Below are positions 1 to 9,691 of a stretch of DNA of 64,000 nt, in pieces. Where the stretch lies: assembly GCF_008386235.1 (NCBI RefSeq), contig NZ_CP040671.1, positions 1,986,001 through 2,050,000 of the forward strand. Reading direction: 5' to 3'. Source of the DNA: Thermosynechococcus sp. CL-1 (GTDB lineage: Bacteria > Cyanobacteriota > Cyanobacteriia > Thermosynechococcales > Thermosynechococcaceae). The notes under the pieces were generated by a model that had not been told where the DNA came from, searched no databases, and saw only the letters and a list, made by a program, of their open reading frames with translations. Made by a program: the position numbers and the translations under genes. The number at the start of each line of letters is the position of its first letter. The stretch's first letter is position 1.

Positions 1-1
1 A

Positions 2-541
2 GCGGACTTGCTAGAGAAAATTGCTGCCCTTGAAGCTGCCAAGGCTAGTCTTTCGCAGGTGGTGGAGGAGCGCAATAGCCAATATATGCGCCTTGCCGCT
101 GACTTTGAAAACTTCCGCAAACGCACCCAGCGAGAAAAAGAGGAACTAGAGCTACAGATTAAGTGCAGCGTCATTGCTGATTTACTGCCGGTGGTGGATA
201 GCTTTGAGCTAGCCCGCACCCACATTCAAACCGAAACAGAGGCGGAAGAAAAAATTCACCGCAGCTATCAGGGGGTTTACAAGCAACTGGTGGAGTGCCT
301 CAAGCGCATTGGTGTTTCGGCGATGCAGGCCAAAGGCAAGCCCTTTGATCCCAATCTCCATGAGGCTGTGCTGCGGGAAGCAACGAATGAGCACCCTGAA
401 GGCACGGTGATTGAAGAACTCAAGCGGGGGTATATGCTGGGCGATCGCGTGTTGCGCCATGCCATGGTCAAAGTGGCCGCTCCTCCTGAAGAGGGTAGTG
501 CCAGTGACACGAATCCCACCAATGATGTGACGGACGTATAG
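2..541 (+). CDS. grpE: GrpE nucleotide exchange factor of DnaK (5' end outside window)
   Basis: Releases ADP from the Hsp70 chaperone DnaK in the cytoplasm. The frame is open from base 2 with no convincing start, so the N-terminus lies upstream of the window. The visible part has the long coiled coil of the family, the segment RLAADFENFRKRTQRE, then DLLPVVDSFELA, and the C-terminal beta domain ending in GYMLGDRVLRHAMVKVA. A short acidic tail follows. miaB starts 15 bases after the stop, so the two are probably cotranscribed. dnaK and dnaJ are not in the window. The family assignment is secure. Confidence 0.95.
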   Translation, partial: ADLLEKIAALEAAKASLSQVVEERNSQYMRLAADFENFRKRTQREKEELELQIKCSVIADLLPVVDSFELARTHIQTETEAEEKIHRSYQGVYKQLVECLKRIGVSAMQAKGKPFDPNLHEAVLREATNEHPEGTVIEELKRGYMLGDRVLRHAMVKVAAPPEEGSASDTNPTNDVTDV

Positions 542-556
542 GGGCACTTCAAGGGA

Positions 557-1909
557 ATGCCACGCCGCTACTACATCACCACCTTTGGCTGCCAAATGAA
601 CAAGGCCGACTCCGAGCGCATGGCCGGGGTTCTAGAAGCAATGGGCTTAGAACCGGTGGCCGAGCCGGATGAGGCCGATGTCTTGCTCTATAACACCTGC
701 ACGATTCGCGACAACGCCGAGCAGAAACTCTATTCTTACCTAGGGCGGCAAGCCAAGCGCAAGCATCAAGAACCCAACCTAACGCTGATTGTGGCCGGTT
801 GTGTGGCTCAACAGGAGGGGGAACAATTGCTGCGGCGAGTTCCTGAAGTGGATCTGGTGATGGGGCCGCAGTATGCCAATCGCCTTGGTGAGCTGCTGGA
901 GCAGGTGTGGAATGGCAGCCAAGTGGTGGCAACGGAGCCACTGCACATTGTTGAGGACATTACCAAACCCCGCCGCGATAGTAGGGTCACTGCTTGGGTC
1001 AATGTGATCTATGGCTGTAATGAACGCTGTACCTACTGTGTGGTGCCGGGGGTACGGGGGCAAGAGCAATCCCGCCGCCCCGAGGCAATCCGCGCTGAAA
1101 TTGAGGAACTGGCGGCTCAAGGCTACAAGGAAGTGACGCTCCTTGGGCAAAACATTGATGCCTACGGTCGTGATTTGCCGGGAATTACCCCAGAGGGGCG
1201 GCGACAGCACACGTTTACTGATTTGCTTTACTACATTCATGATGTTGCTGGGATTGAGCGGATTCGCTTTGCCACCAGCCATCCCCGTTATTTTACAGAA
1301 CGCTTAATTCGCGCCTGTGCTGAACTTCCCAAGGTGTGTAAGCATTTTCACATTCCCTTTCAGTCGGGGGATAATGAAGTTCTCAAGGCGATGGCACGGG
1401 GCTATACTCGCGAGCGTTACCTACAAATCATTGAAACGATTCGCCGCTATATGCCGGATGCTGCCATTAGTGCCGATGCCATTGTTGGTTTTCCGGGCGA
1501 AACAGAAGCCCAATTCCAACGCACCCTAGATCTGGTGGCGGAGGTGGGCTTTGACCAACTGAATACAGCAGCCTATTCGCCGCGCCCGAATACGCCAGCG
1601 GCCACTTGGGACAATCAAGTACCGGAAGAAATTAAAGAAGACCGTCTGCAACGGCTGAATCATTTAGTGGCCACGATCGCTGGCGATCGCTCCCAACGCT
1701 ATCTTGGCCGGGAAGAGGTGGTGCTGGTGGAGGGGGTCAATCCCAAGGATCCGCAACAAGTCTATGGCCGCACCGATGGCAACCGCCTGACCTACTTACC
1801 CGGTGAGATTGAGACCCTACGGGGACAACTGGTGCGGGTCCGCATTACCGAGGCGCGAGCCTTTAGCCTCAGTGGCATGCCTCTGACAGCTCATTCCTTG
1901 GTTGGCTGA
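557..1909 (+). CDS. miaB: tRNA-2-methylthio-N6-dimethylallyladenosine synthase MiaB
   Basis: Radical SAM enzyme that adds the methylthio group to i6A at position 37 of tRNAs reading UNN codons. The 450-residue length is normal. Order of domains: an N-terminal methylthiotransferase domain starting [13 protein letters not shown] with cysteines binding the auxiliary cluster (GCQ, NTCT, GCVAQ), the radical SAM motif CNERCTYC near residues 154-161, and a C-terminal TRAM domain. The ATG has an AAGGG just upstream. A paralogue, rimO, lies at 48.4 kb; the [11 protein letters not shown] signature and general sequence place this one in the MiaB branch. Confidence 0.96.
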   Translation: MPRRYYITTFGCQMNKADSERMAGVLEAMGLEPVAEPDEADVLLYNTCTIRDNAEQKLYSYLGRQAKRKHQEPNLTLIVAGCVAQQEGEQLLRRVPEVDLVMGPQYANRLGELLEQVWNGSQVVATEPLHIVEDITKPRRDSRVTAWVNVIYGCNERCTYCVVPGVRGQEQSRRPEAIRAEIEELAAQGYKEVTLLGQNIDAYGRDLPGITPEGRRQHTFTDLLYYIHDVAGIERIRFATSHPRYFTERLIRACAELPKVCKHFHIPFQSGDNEVLKAMARGYTRERYLQIIETIRRYMPDAAISADAIVGFPGETEAQFQRTLDLVAEVGFDQLNTAAYSPRPNTPAATWDNQVPEEIKEDRLQRLNHLVATIAGDRSQRYLGREEVVLVEGVNPKDPQQVYGRTDGNRLTYLPGEIETLRGQLVRVRITEARAFSLSGMPLTAHSLVG

Positions 1910-1919
1910 TTTAGGGGGG

Positions 1920-3029
1920 CTAGATCGCACAAATCACTTCATCGCGGCAGAGGGTGGGATCCACGTAGGGCAGCATTGGCTTATCGCCAACGTAAATTCC
2001 CAAGCCTTGAGCCGTGCGAATCAAGAAGCTATTGGGATCCACATGGCGTGGGCATTGAGCCACCACATCGGCAATGGGAACAGTGACCACCTGTCCTGCC
2101 TGCCAGGCTACCATGCGGCCAAATGTCCCTTGAGCGGCCAAATCCACAGCGGTATTGCCCATGCCCGCTGCCAGCAGCCGATCCATGGCCATGGGGGCAC
2201 CGCCCCGTTGAATGTGACCTAGGACTGAAACCCGCAGCTCAATGGGGATGGGACTGTGCTGGGCAATTTTATCAGCAATGTACTGACCAATACTGCAATG
2301 GCGGCGCTGGTGGGCGTCCTGCTCCAGTTCTTTGACACCCTCGGCAACGACGATGAGGGCAAACTTACGTCCCCAGCGATCGCGCAACTTTTGCAGATGC
2401 TGGCAAATGCCTTCAATGGAGTAAGGAATTTCTGGGATGAGGATCATATCGGCACCCCCAGCAATCCCCGAATACAGAGCCAAGTGACCGGCAGTGCGCC
2501 CCATCACTTCCACCACAAAGACGCGATCATGGCTAGCGGCGGTGGAGGTAATCCGACTCAGGGCTTCCACCACAATGTTGACGGCGGTATCAAAGCCAAG
2601 GGCGCGATCGGTCAAGGCGACATCGTTATCAATGGTTTTCGGCACGGCAAGGAAATTCCAGTTTCCCTTTTGCGCCAGTTGATGCAAAATTTTCAGGCTG
2701 CCATCGCCACAAATGGCAATAAGCGCATCCAAGCCCAATTCATAGTACCCAGCAATGACTTCATCGGCATGACCAAGGGTATCGCCCTTATTAATTGCTC
2801 CGAGAATGGTTCCCCCCATGTTGAGCAATACATCCATTCCCCCGAGACCCTCGGCATTGAGGGGGATCGCCTTCCGCTCAATTAACCCCTGAGTGGCGTG
2901 GAGAATGCCAAGCACCTCCCAACCGTAACTTAGAGTAGCATGGGCAACAATGGCACGGATGGCCGTATTTAGACCCGGACAATCTCCGCCACTGGTGAAC
3001 ACACCAAGTCGTTTGCGGCTGGTACTCAT
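1920..3029 (-). CDS. pfkA: 6-phosphofructokinase
   Basis: Phosphorylates fructose 6-phosphate in glycolysis. 369 residues, starting at an ATG with a GGAAGCAAGG leader. The phosphate-binding loop TSGGDCPGLN opens the protein; CGDGSLK is the phosphoryl donor loop and PKTIDND the active-site loop with the catalytic Asp. Gly in the GDGS loop favours ATP over pyrophosphate, while the Lys in PKTIDND is the version seen in actinobacterial-type and mixed-lineage PFKs (family knowledge), so donor choice is inferred. It converges on miaB with only ten bases between stops. Confidence 0.93.
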   Translation of the reverse strand: MSTSRKRLGVFTSGGDCPGLNTAIRAIVAHATLSYGWEVLGILHATQGLIERKAIPLNAEGLGGMDVLLNMGGTILGAINKGDTLGHADEVIAGYYELGLDALIAICGDGSLKILHQLAQKGNWNFLAVPKTIDNDVALTDRALGFDTAVNIVVEALSRITSTAASHDRVFVVEVMGRTAGHLALYSGIAGGADMILIPEIPYSIEGICQHLQKLRDRWGRKFALIVVAEGVKELEQDAHQRRHCSIGQYIADKIAQHSPIPIELRVSVLGHIQRGGAPMAMDRLLAAGMGNTAVDLAAQGTFGRMVAWQAGQVVTVPIADVVAQCPRHVDPNSFLIRTAQGLGIYVGDKPMLPYVDPTLCRDEVICAI

Positions 3030-3221
3030 GAATCCTTGCTTCCTATGTGAACGGTTATGGCCTCAAAGCCTGCCTCTGCGCCTAACAACGGCACCGTCAA
3101 CATCCTAGCGAAGGTCAATCGCCCTTGACTGCTTGAGTTAAGAGCTTGCAACATCCTTAGGAATCGTTGAATTTTGCAGCGGGGAATATCTGATTAGGGG
3201 GATCGCTTAGACTAGTGATCT

Positions 3222-5300
3222 ATGGAAATTCCTCGCCTACACCCCGATACGATTGAGGCAGTGCGCCAAGCGGTCAACATTGTCGATGTGGTGGCCGAGC
3301 ACGTTGTCCTACGCAAGCGTGGGCAAGAATACGTGGGTTGTTGTCCTTTTCATGAGGAGAAAACCCCCAGTTTTACGGTGAGTCCCCTGAAGGGCTTTTA
3401 TTACTGTTTTGGCTGCGGTGCCGGGGGCAATGCCATTAAGTTCCTGATGGAACTGCAAAAACGCTCCTTTGCCGAGGTGGTACTCGACCTTGCCCAACGC
3501 CATCAGATTCCAGTGCGCACCCTCGATAGTGAGCAAAAACAGGCCCTACAAGCGCGGCTCTCCCTTCAAGAGCAACTCTACGAGATTCTGGCGATCGCCA
3601 CCAGTTTCTATGAACATGCCCTGCGGCAACCCATTGGCCAAGCCGCCCAAGACTATTTGCAGCGACAACGCCATCTCAAAGAGGACACGATTCAGCAATT
3701 TCGCTTGGGCTATGCCCCTGCGGGTTGGCAAGTGCTCTACACCTACCTTGTGGAGCAAAAAGGGTATCCCCCTCAGCTGGTAGAACAGGCCGGTTTGATT
3801 ATGCCGCAGCGGACGGGGGATGGCTATTACGACCGCTTTCGCGATCGCCTGATGATCCCGATTATGGATGCCCAAGGACGGGTGGTGGGGTTTGGCGGTC
3901 GTACCCTCAGCAACGAAGAGCCAAAGTATCTCAACTCCCCAGAAACTCCGATTTTTAACAAGGGTCAGTTGCTCTTTGGGCTGGATAAGGCGCGGCAAGC
4001 GATCGCCCGCAAAGATCAAGCAATTGTTGTCGAGGGTTACTTTGACGTGATGGCGCTGCACCAAGCGGGGTTTTCCCAAGCGGTGGCCAGTCTAGGAACG
4101 GCCCTCAGCCAAGCTCAAATTAAATTACTGCTGCGCTACACCGAGTCGAAGCAAATTATTCTCAACTTTGATGCCGACCCAGCGGGAGAACGGGCGGCCG
4201 ATCGCGCCATTGGTAAGGCTGCCGATTTGGCCTATCGGGGTGATCTGCGACTGCGAATTCTCACATTACCAGCGGGCAAAGATGCCGCTGACTTTTTCAG
4301 TGCGGGTGAAGCACAGCGTGAACACTACCAAGCCCTCCTAGATCAAGCGCCCCTGTGGCTGGATTGGCAAATTCAAACCATTGTGCAGCAGTACGATCTC
4401 AAGCAAAGTGATCAATTTCAGCAAGCCAGCCAAGCCCTGAGCCAACTGTTGGGAAAACTGCCCAATGCCACACTGCGCAGCCACTACATTCACCACTGTG
4501 CTGAGCTATTGGGAGGCCATGATAGTCGCTTCGTTCTCCGTTTAGAAGAATCCCTGCGGCAACAGGTGCGGGGTCAACGTTGGCAGGGGCGATCGCAAAA
4601 ATGGCAACGTCCGGCGGACTATAACCTCCGTCAAGCGGCGGAAGAACAACTGCTACGCCTCTACCTCCACTGCGGCGACTATCGTCCCCTGATTCGCCAA
4701 GCCCTGCAAGCGCGGGACATTGAATTTAGCCTCTCCCACCATCGTTGGCTGTGGCGGCAGATCTTGGCCATTGAAGAAGCGTACTGTGCCGGTCTGCCAG
4801 CGCCCGATGATCCCTATACCACTGAGTGGCTCCTTCATTCGCCCACGGAAACAGGAACCCAACTCACGGATTTAGATTTGGTCACGCACCTTTTTGATCG
4901 CCTCGATGAGGCAGAGGAGGCCGCCCTCATTACTCCACTACTCCATTTGGATGAAACGACTGCCGTGAGTCTGGATCGTCCTGAACTCGTGATCCAAGCA
5001 GCGGCAGCAGCCCTTGAGCGCATTGCTGTTGAAAAGCGATGTCGCTATATTCTCCGGGCTTGGCAGGAAACTGTCGCGCTGATTTTAAGTGAATCCCTTG
5101 CCAGCGAAGCCCTGCGCCAGTATTTGGATCGCCTGCTCACCGACAACGAACCTGCGATTGACGACATCCCCGGTGTGGCGCCAGAGCGACTGCAAGTGCT
5201 TGCCCAACTGCGCCGTGACTACTACCAGCATCGCCAATACCTGCAGCAATTGGATCAGCAGCGCTGTCCGCCGTTGGCCGCAATTCGCAGCTATACCTAG
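3222..5300 (+). CDS. dnaG: DNA primase DnaG
   Basis: Makes RNA primers for replication. 692 residues. The CHC2 zinc finger is at the N-terminus (CCPFHEEKTPSF then YYCFGCGAGG), followed by the RNA polymerase domain with the Toprim motif EGYFDVMALH and the metal-binding DADPAGERA. The C-terminal part, rich in Gln and Leu, would be the DnaB-helicase-binding domain. The start ATG follows a 190-base spacer shared with the divergent pfkA. It faces the Crp-family gene downstream. Confidence 0.96.
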   Translation: MEIPRLHPDTIEAVRQAVNIVDVVAEHVVLRKRGQEYVGCCPFHEEKTPSFTVSPLKGFYYCFGCGAGGNAIKFLMELQKRSFAEVVLDLAQRHQIPVRTLDSEQKQALQARLSLQEQLYEILAIATSFYEHALRQPIGQAAQDYLQRQRHLKEDTIQQFRLGYAPAGWQVLYTYLVEQKGYPPQLVEQAGLIMPQRTGDGYYDRFRDRLMIPIMDAQGRVVGFGGRTLSNEEPKYLNSPETPIFNKGQLLFGLDKARQAIARKDQAIVVEGYFDVMALHQAGFSQAVASLGTALSQAQIKLLLRYTESKQIILNFDADPAGERAADRAIGKAADLAYRGDLRLRILTLPAGKDAADFFSAGEAQREHYQALLDQAPLWLDWQIQTIVQQYDLKQSDQFQQASQALSQLLGKLPNATLRSHYIHHCAELLGGHDSRFVLRLEESLRQQVRGQRWQGRSQKWQRPADYNLRQAAEEQLLRLYLHCGDYRPLIRQALQARDIEFSLSHHRWLWRQILAIEEAYCAGLPAPDDPYTTEWLLHSPTETGTQLTDLDLVTHLFDRLDEAEEAALITPLLHLDETTAVSLDRPELVIQAAAAALERIAVEKRCRYILRAWQETVALILSESLASEALRQYLDRLLTDNEPAIDDIPGVAPERLQVLAQLRRDYYQHRQYLQQLDQQRCPPLAAIRSYT

Positions 5301-5398
5301 GTCTAGTTCTGGTGCTGTTCAATACTGAGCCCCTTCATCGCTCCCCAAAATTGTTTCTGAAAGTTTTGAGCCGGTTGAGCCTTGGGGAAAAAGCTGGA

Positions 5399-6076
5399 CT
5401 ATTCTTCACTCAATCTTTGTAGCCGCTGGCGATCGCAGATGGTAATCTCATTGCCCTCTACCCTCAGAATGCCTTGGGTATTCAGGTCGTAAAACGCCCG
5501 CGACAGCGTTGCAGGAATAGTGCCTAGCAAAGCGGCCAGCTCTGTTTTTTTCAAATCTAGGGTAATGCTATCTGGGCGATCGCTAGTGGCCAATCGTTGC
5601 AACAAATAGGCTGCTAGGCGTTGGGGCACCTGTCTAAAGGAAAGGTCTTCTATAAGACTCACCAAATGACGCAGATGCTTAGCAAAGCTAGCTAGCAAAC
5701 GAACACTTAGATCCGCATCTTGGTGGAGTAAATTCAAAAAGGCGAACCGCGGCAAAAAGATCAGTTCAACGTATTCAATTGCTTCTGCCGAGGCAGGATA
5801 GGGCTGGTTATCGAAGGCCACCACCTCCGCAAAGCTGTCGCCCGGTTCAAAGATATTTAGGATTTGCTCCTTCCCTGCCGCTGAAAGATTAAAGACCTTG
5901 ACCCGCCCGGTTTTCACAACAAAAAACCCCGCAGCGGCATCGCCTTTTCTAAAAATGATTTGCTGCCGTTGCCAAATCTGTAACTGTGCAATTGCAACCA
6001 ACCGCCCTAGCTGGGGTGGCGAAAGTTCACTAAACATTGGTGACTGGCGCAGACATTCCTCAATACCCGCTTTCAT
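5399..6076 (-). CDS. Crp/Fnr-family transcription regulator, probable NO-responsive regulator
   Basis: 225 residues. A cyclic-nucleotide-type beta-roll (about residues 15-120, with GDAAAGFFVVKTGRVKV and FEPGDSFAEV) is followed by a dimer helix and a C-terminal winged helix with the recognition helix in LAALLGTIPATLSRAF. There are no clustered N-terminal cysteines for an FNR-type iron-sulfur cluster, so if it senses NO it would more likely do so through haem, as Dnr does (inference). It is divergent from norB and shares a 112-base spacer holding a perfect palindrome. The role in NO control is inferred from this position. Confidence 0.8.
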   Translation of the reverse strand: MKAGIEECLRQSPMFSELSPPQLGRLVAIAQLQIWQRQQIIFRKGDAAAGFFVVKTGRVKVFNLSAAGKEQILNIFEPGDSFAEVVAFDNQPYPASAEAIEYVELIFLPRFAFLNLLHQDADLSVRLLASFAKHLRHLVSLIEDLSFRQVPQRLAAYLLQRLATSDRPDSITLDLKKTELAALLGTIPATLSRAFYDLNTQGILRVEGNEITICDRQRLQRLSEE

Positions 6077-6114
6077 GACCCACCGTAAAAGTTAAATATT
6101 TCTCAAGGTTCCTT

Positions 6115-6128
6115 TTGACCTAAGTCAA
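6115..6128. promoter_or_regulatory. Candidate Crp/Fnr-type operator upstream of norB
   Basis: TTGACCTAAGTCAA is a perfect inverted repeat, two 5-base half sites around a 4-base spacer. The layout TTGAC-N4-GTCAA matches the general form of FNR/Dnr/NnrR boxes. It lies about 60 bases upstream of the norB start and 39 bases upstream of the regulator start, so the regulator could act on norB and on itself. Binding is inferred. Confidence 0.6.
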
Positions 6129-6188
6129 GGCGCTACCCCCCAAGCCGCAGCTACCTTAAGTCTCAATAGCTGCCGAGAGGAAGTGTCT

Positions 6189-8480
6189 ATGGCAAACGTC
6201 CCCTTCAATATTACTCAAGCAGCTCACCTAGAGCGAGGGTGGCACTTGCGGCTGCCCGCTTGGTTAGTGCTGGTCTGTGTCATTACCTTTAGTGTGCTGC
6301 TGACAGCAGGCGCCGTTATTTACCGGCATGCCCCGCCGATACCGACAACGATTGTCTCGCCCCAACAGGAGGTGCTTTTTAGCCGTGAGAACATACAGCG
6401 AGGTCAAGAACTGTATTTGGCACGGGGCGGCCAGCACATTGGCAGCATCTGGGGTCATGGCAGTTATCTGGCTCCAGACTGGACAGCGGATGTGCTGCAC
6501 CGCTGGGGTCTAGCCACGGCTGGAATTCTCTACCGCGGCGATGCGAGCTTTAGCCAAGCAGATTGGGAGGCACTCTCTGCCTCTGAGCGGGCTCAACTAC
6601 AGGTGCAAGTGCAAGAGCAATTTAAGCCCAACCGTTACAATCCTGAAACAGGAGTGCTGACGCTCACCCGTGCTCAAACCCAAGGACTGCGCCACGTCTT
6701 TGAGCAGTACAAAACACTGCTATCCCAAGGTGCTGCGGCGCACTCTATTCCGCGCAACTGGTTTACTGATCCCGCGCAAATCCGCGATGTGACTGCTTTT
6801 TTTGCCTGGACCGCTTGGGCAGCAGTCGCCACTCGTCCTTTGGCGCCCTTTTCCTACACGGCGAATTTTCCCCATGATCCACTGGTGGGCAACCAACCCC
6901 CAGGGCAGTTTGTCATTTGGTCGATTGTCTCAGTCGTCGTGTTAATTGCTGCGATCGCCGGCTTTCTCGTTGTCTATCTGCTCCAAGGGGAGGATGCGGT
7001 TCAAGCGGTAACAGAGCGCCCCGCCATCCGCCTTGCCACCCCCAGCCAAAAAGTGACTACCCTTTTCTTTGGGGTGGCCATGGGTCTGTTTCTCCTGCAG
7101 ATCCTCATGGGCATGGTCACTGCCCACTATGCCGTGGAAGGAGATGGATTTTATGGTGTGCCAATTCAGCAGTATCTCCCCTACGCTGCCTCACGGACAT
7201 GGCACGTGCAACTGGCGGTCTTTTGGATTGCCACCTGCTGGCTGGCGGCCGGTCTATACTTTGGTCCTCGCTTTGCGCGCCATGAACCGAAGTTTCAGGC
7301 TTGGGGAAACATGGGGCTTCTGATTGCCCTCACCGTAGTGGTTCTTGGTTCCCTTGGGGGAGCTTGGGCAGCCGTTCAGGGCTATCTGGGTGCCCGGAGT
7401 TTTTGGTTGGGCCATCAGGGCTATGAGTATGTGGAGCTAGGGCGACTTTGGCAACTCTTGCTGATTGGTGGCATGGTATTTTGGTTATGGTTGATGTTTC
7501 GGGCGCTGCGACCTGCCCTTCAGGCAGAAGGGAGCAAGACAGGCCTCAACCACTTTTTCCTTTACAGCGCCATTACCATTCCCCTCTTTTATGGGGCAGG
7601 GCTGATGTACACCAACCATACCCCTCTCAGTGTGGCTGAGTATTGGCGCTGGTGGGTGGTTCATCTGTGGGTAGAGGGCTTCTTTGAGGTCTTTGCCACG
7701 GTGGCGATCGCCTACTTGTGCAGTGAACTGGGATTCCTAAGGCGCTCCGCAGCTCTGCGGGCCACTTACTTGACCACCATTCTCTACCTCGGCAGTGGTG
7801 TCATTGGCACACTCCATCACCTCTATTTTGCGGGTACACCGGTTCTGATCACTGCTTTGGGCGCTGTGGCCTCAGCGTTGGAAGTGGTTCCCTTGACCCT
7901 GATTGGGTTTGAGGTTCTGAAGTCGCTGCAGCTTTCCCAAGAAGCCCAAGGGTTCTATCGGCTACCCCTGCGATTTTTCATTGCTACCTGCTTTTGGAAT
8001 TTGCTGGGGGCAGGGGTTTTTGGTTTTCTAATCAATCCACCGATAGTTCTCTACTATTCCCAAGGACTGAATACGACGCCAATTCATGCCCATGCCGCCC
8101 TCTACGGCGTATACGGCTCGCTGGCGATCGCCTTAATGCTCTTTGTGCTGCGGGAAATCACCCCGGAAACTGCTTGGGATGAAAAGACCTTCAACTGGGC
8201 ATTTTGGTGGCTCAACGGTGGCTTGGTGGGCATGCTGGTGCTCGGTCTGATTCCCAATGGCTTCTATCAGCTGGTGCAATCCATTAACCACGGTACTTGG
8301 TATGCCCGCAGTGGAGCCGTCATTCACTCCCCCTGGATGGAATGGACCGTCTGGCTGCGGATTCCTGGGGATGTCATCTTTGCCGTTGGTGCCGGACTGC
8401 TCATCTATGGCGTAGGACGCGCCCTCTGGGGGATTTGGCGGCAGCCCACTGTTGCGGTCTCCCTCGACCTTAGCTCCTAG
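6189..8480 (+). CDS. norB: Quinol-dependent nitric oxide reductase (qNOR)
   Basis: Reduces two NO to N2O using quinol; an integral membrane protein of the haem-copper oxidase superfamily. 763 residues from the ATG at 6189, which sits 8 bases after GAGAGG; a GTG two codons upstream (6183) is an alternative. The N-terminal helix is followed by a cytochrome-c-like periplasmic extension (residues about 40-215), which marks qNOR, and then about a dozen membrane helices. Typical blocks are VHLWVEGFFEVFATVAIAYL and LHHLYFAGTP with ligand histidines, and PIHAHAALYGVYG. The extension has no CXXCH, as expected for a quinol enzyme. It is followed directly by RIC, so the role is NO detoxification. Confidence 0.93.
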   Translation: MANVPFNITQAAHLERGWHLRLPAWLVLVCVITFSVLLTAGAVIYRHAPPIPTTIVSPQQEVLFSRENIQRGQELYLARGGQHIGSIWGHGSYLAPDWTADVLHRWGLATAGILYRGDASFSQADWEALSASERAQLQVQVQEQFKPNRYNPETGVLTLTRAQTQGLRHVFEQYKTLLSQGAAAHSIPRNWFTDPAQIRDVTAFFAWTAWAAVATRPLAPFSYTANFPHDPLVGNQPPGQFVIWSIVSVVVLIAAIAGFLVVYLLQGEDAVQAVTERPAIRLATPSQKVTTLFFGVAMGLFLLQILMGMVTAHYAVEGDGFYGVPIQQYLPYAASRTWHVQLAVFWIATCWLAAGLYFGPRFARHEPKFQAWGNMGLLIALTVVVLGSLGGAWAAVQGYLGARSFWLGHQGYEYVELGRLWQLLLIGGMVFWLWLMFRALRPALQAEGSKTGLNHFFLYSAITIPLFYGAGLMYTNHTPLSVAEYWRWWVVHLWVEGFFEVFATVAIAYLCSELGFLRRSAALRATYLTTILYLGSGVIGTLHHLYFAGTPVLITALGAVASALEVVPLTLIGFEVLKSLQLSQEAQGFYRLPLRFFIATCFWNLLGAGVFGFLINPPIVLYYSQGLNTTPIHAHAALYGVYGSLAIALMLFVLREITPETAWDEKTFNWAFWWLNGGLVGMLVLGLIPNGFYQLVQSINHGTWYARSGAVIHSPWMEWTVWLRIPGDVIFAVGAGLLIYGVGRALWGIWRQPTVAVSLDLSS

Positions 8481-8514
8481 ATTCTCTCTCCACCTTGCAT
8501 TTGGAGGCCTGACC

Positions 8515-9231
8515 ATGACATCTTTACAACTGACGGATACGGTGGGTGCCCTTGTGCGGGATTACCCTTCCTTAGCGGCCTTGTTTGAGACGGCAGAGAT
8601 TGATTACTGTTGTGGCGGTCGGCAAACCCTTGCTGAAGCCTGTGCCCAGCGGGGCATCGATGCCCAAACCTTCCTTAAGGAGCTAGAAGCTGCCATAGAA
8701 ACTGCTCCTGAGCCGGCGATCGCTGACCTTTCACTGACCGCCCTCGTTGACCACATTGAAACAGTGCACCATGCCTACTTGCAGCGGGAACTCCCCCGCC
8801 TCGAGGCGCAGGCGGAGAAGGTGGCAGCCGTTCACGGCTCGCGGGATGCCCGTCTCCAGCAACTGCACGCAACCGTCGTGGCCTTGGCCGCAGAGCTAAA
8901 ACCCCACCTCCAAAAAGAGGAGCAAGTTCTGTTCCCCAGGCTGCGGCAGCTGGAGAAAAGCTATGATCGGGCAGTCGATGTCTTGATCCCAGCTGCGATT
9001 GATTGTATGCAACGGGAGCATGAAGAGACGGGCGTAGCCCTCAGCCAGTTGCGTCGCCTTAGCGATGGTTTTACGCCGCCTGAGTGGGCCTGCAATACGT
9101 ACCGCGTGCTTTTGGCAGGGTTGTTGAGCCTTGAGAAAGACTTGCACCAGCATATCCACAAGGAAAACAATCTCCTGTTTCCCAAGGCGATCGCCCTCCT
9201 TGAAGCCAAGCGTCTAGCCTGTGCGTCGTGA
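8515..9231 (+). CDS. Iron-sulfur cluster repair di-iron protein (RIC/ScdA/YtfE)
   Basis: Repairs iron-sulfur clusters damaged by nitrosative or oxidative stress. 238 residues from the ATG at 8515, preceded by GGAGG. The N-terminal ScdA domain contains the diagnostic EIDYCCGG; the hemerythrin-like four-helix bundle has the expected His and Glu ligands (HIETVHHAYLQRELPRL, HLQKEEQVLFPRL, MQREHEETG, HIHKENNLLFPKA). The frame is open for 21 further codons upstream but there is no better start. It is 34 bases after norB and overlaps the next gene by one base, so these genes form one operon. Confidence 0.93.
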   Translation: MTSLQLTDTVGALVRDYPSLAALFETAEIDYCCGGRQTLAEACAQRGIDAQTFLKELEAAIETAPEPAIADLSLTALVDHIETVHHAYLQRELPRLEAQAEKVAAVHGSRDARLQQLHATVVALAAELKPHLQKEEQVLFPRLRQLEKSYDRAVDVLIPAAIDCMQREHEETGVALSQLRRLSDGFTPPEWACNTYRVLLAGLLSLEKDLHQHIHKENNLLFPKAIALLEAKRLACAS

Positions 9232-9677
9232 TGTTATTCAAACTCCTGGTGATTCTCCATACCCTCGGCGCAACTGTATGGGTGGGCGGGCACCTTGTTC
9301 TTGCCCTAACCGTTCTACCCAAGGCCCTCAGGCAGCAGGATGCAACGCCCATCCAGCAGTTTGAGCAGCCTTTTGAAAGGTTGGGTCTGGGGGCATTATT
9401 GCTGCAGGTGCTGACGGGTATTGCCCTAACCCTCATTTATTTTCCCGGCGGGGTGGGATTTTGGCCACCGCAGTCTGTGGTCTCCCAATATGTTCTCGTG
9501 AAGTTGGGACTGTTGCTGGCAACCCTTGCCCTCGCTGTACAGGCCCGCTGGTTCATTTTGCCCAAGCTGACAGCAGAAACACTGCCCCGGCTGGGGTTTC
9601 ACATTATGGGGGTCACCGTTTTGGCTGTTCTGTTGACTATTTTTGGTGTTGGTATTCGTCTAGGGGGATTGGTTTAG
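9231..9677 (+). CDS. CopD-like integral membrane protein of the NO cluster
   Basis: About 148 residues with four predicted membrane helices. The first helix carries HTLGATVWVGGHLVLALTVLP, a pattern seen in CopD-type and related haem or copper membrane proteins, where the two histidines might bind metal (inference). The ATG overlaps the stop of the RIC gene by one base (TGATG), implying translational coupling. The function is unknown; the place in the operon suggests a part in NO metabolism. Confidence 0.7.
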   Translation: MLFKLLVILHTLGATVWVGGHLVLALTVLPKALRQQDATPIQQFEQPFERLGLGALLLQVLTGIALTLIYFPGGVGFWPPQSVVSQYVLVKLGLLLATLALAVQARWFILPKLTAETLPRLGFHIMGVTVLAVLLTIFGVGIRLGGLV

Positions 9678-9691
9678 TGGAGGATGCAATC

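Noticed and set aside
209-595. Long open frames antisense to grpE and other genes
   Set aside because: They mirror well-supported genes in other frames and show no motifs or start signals.
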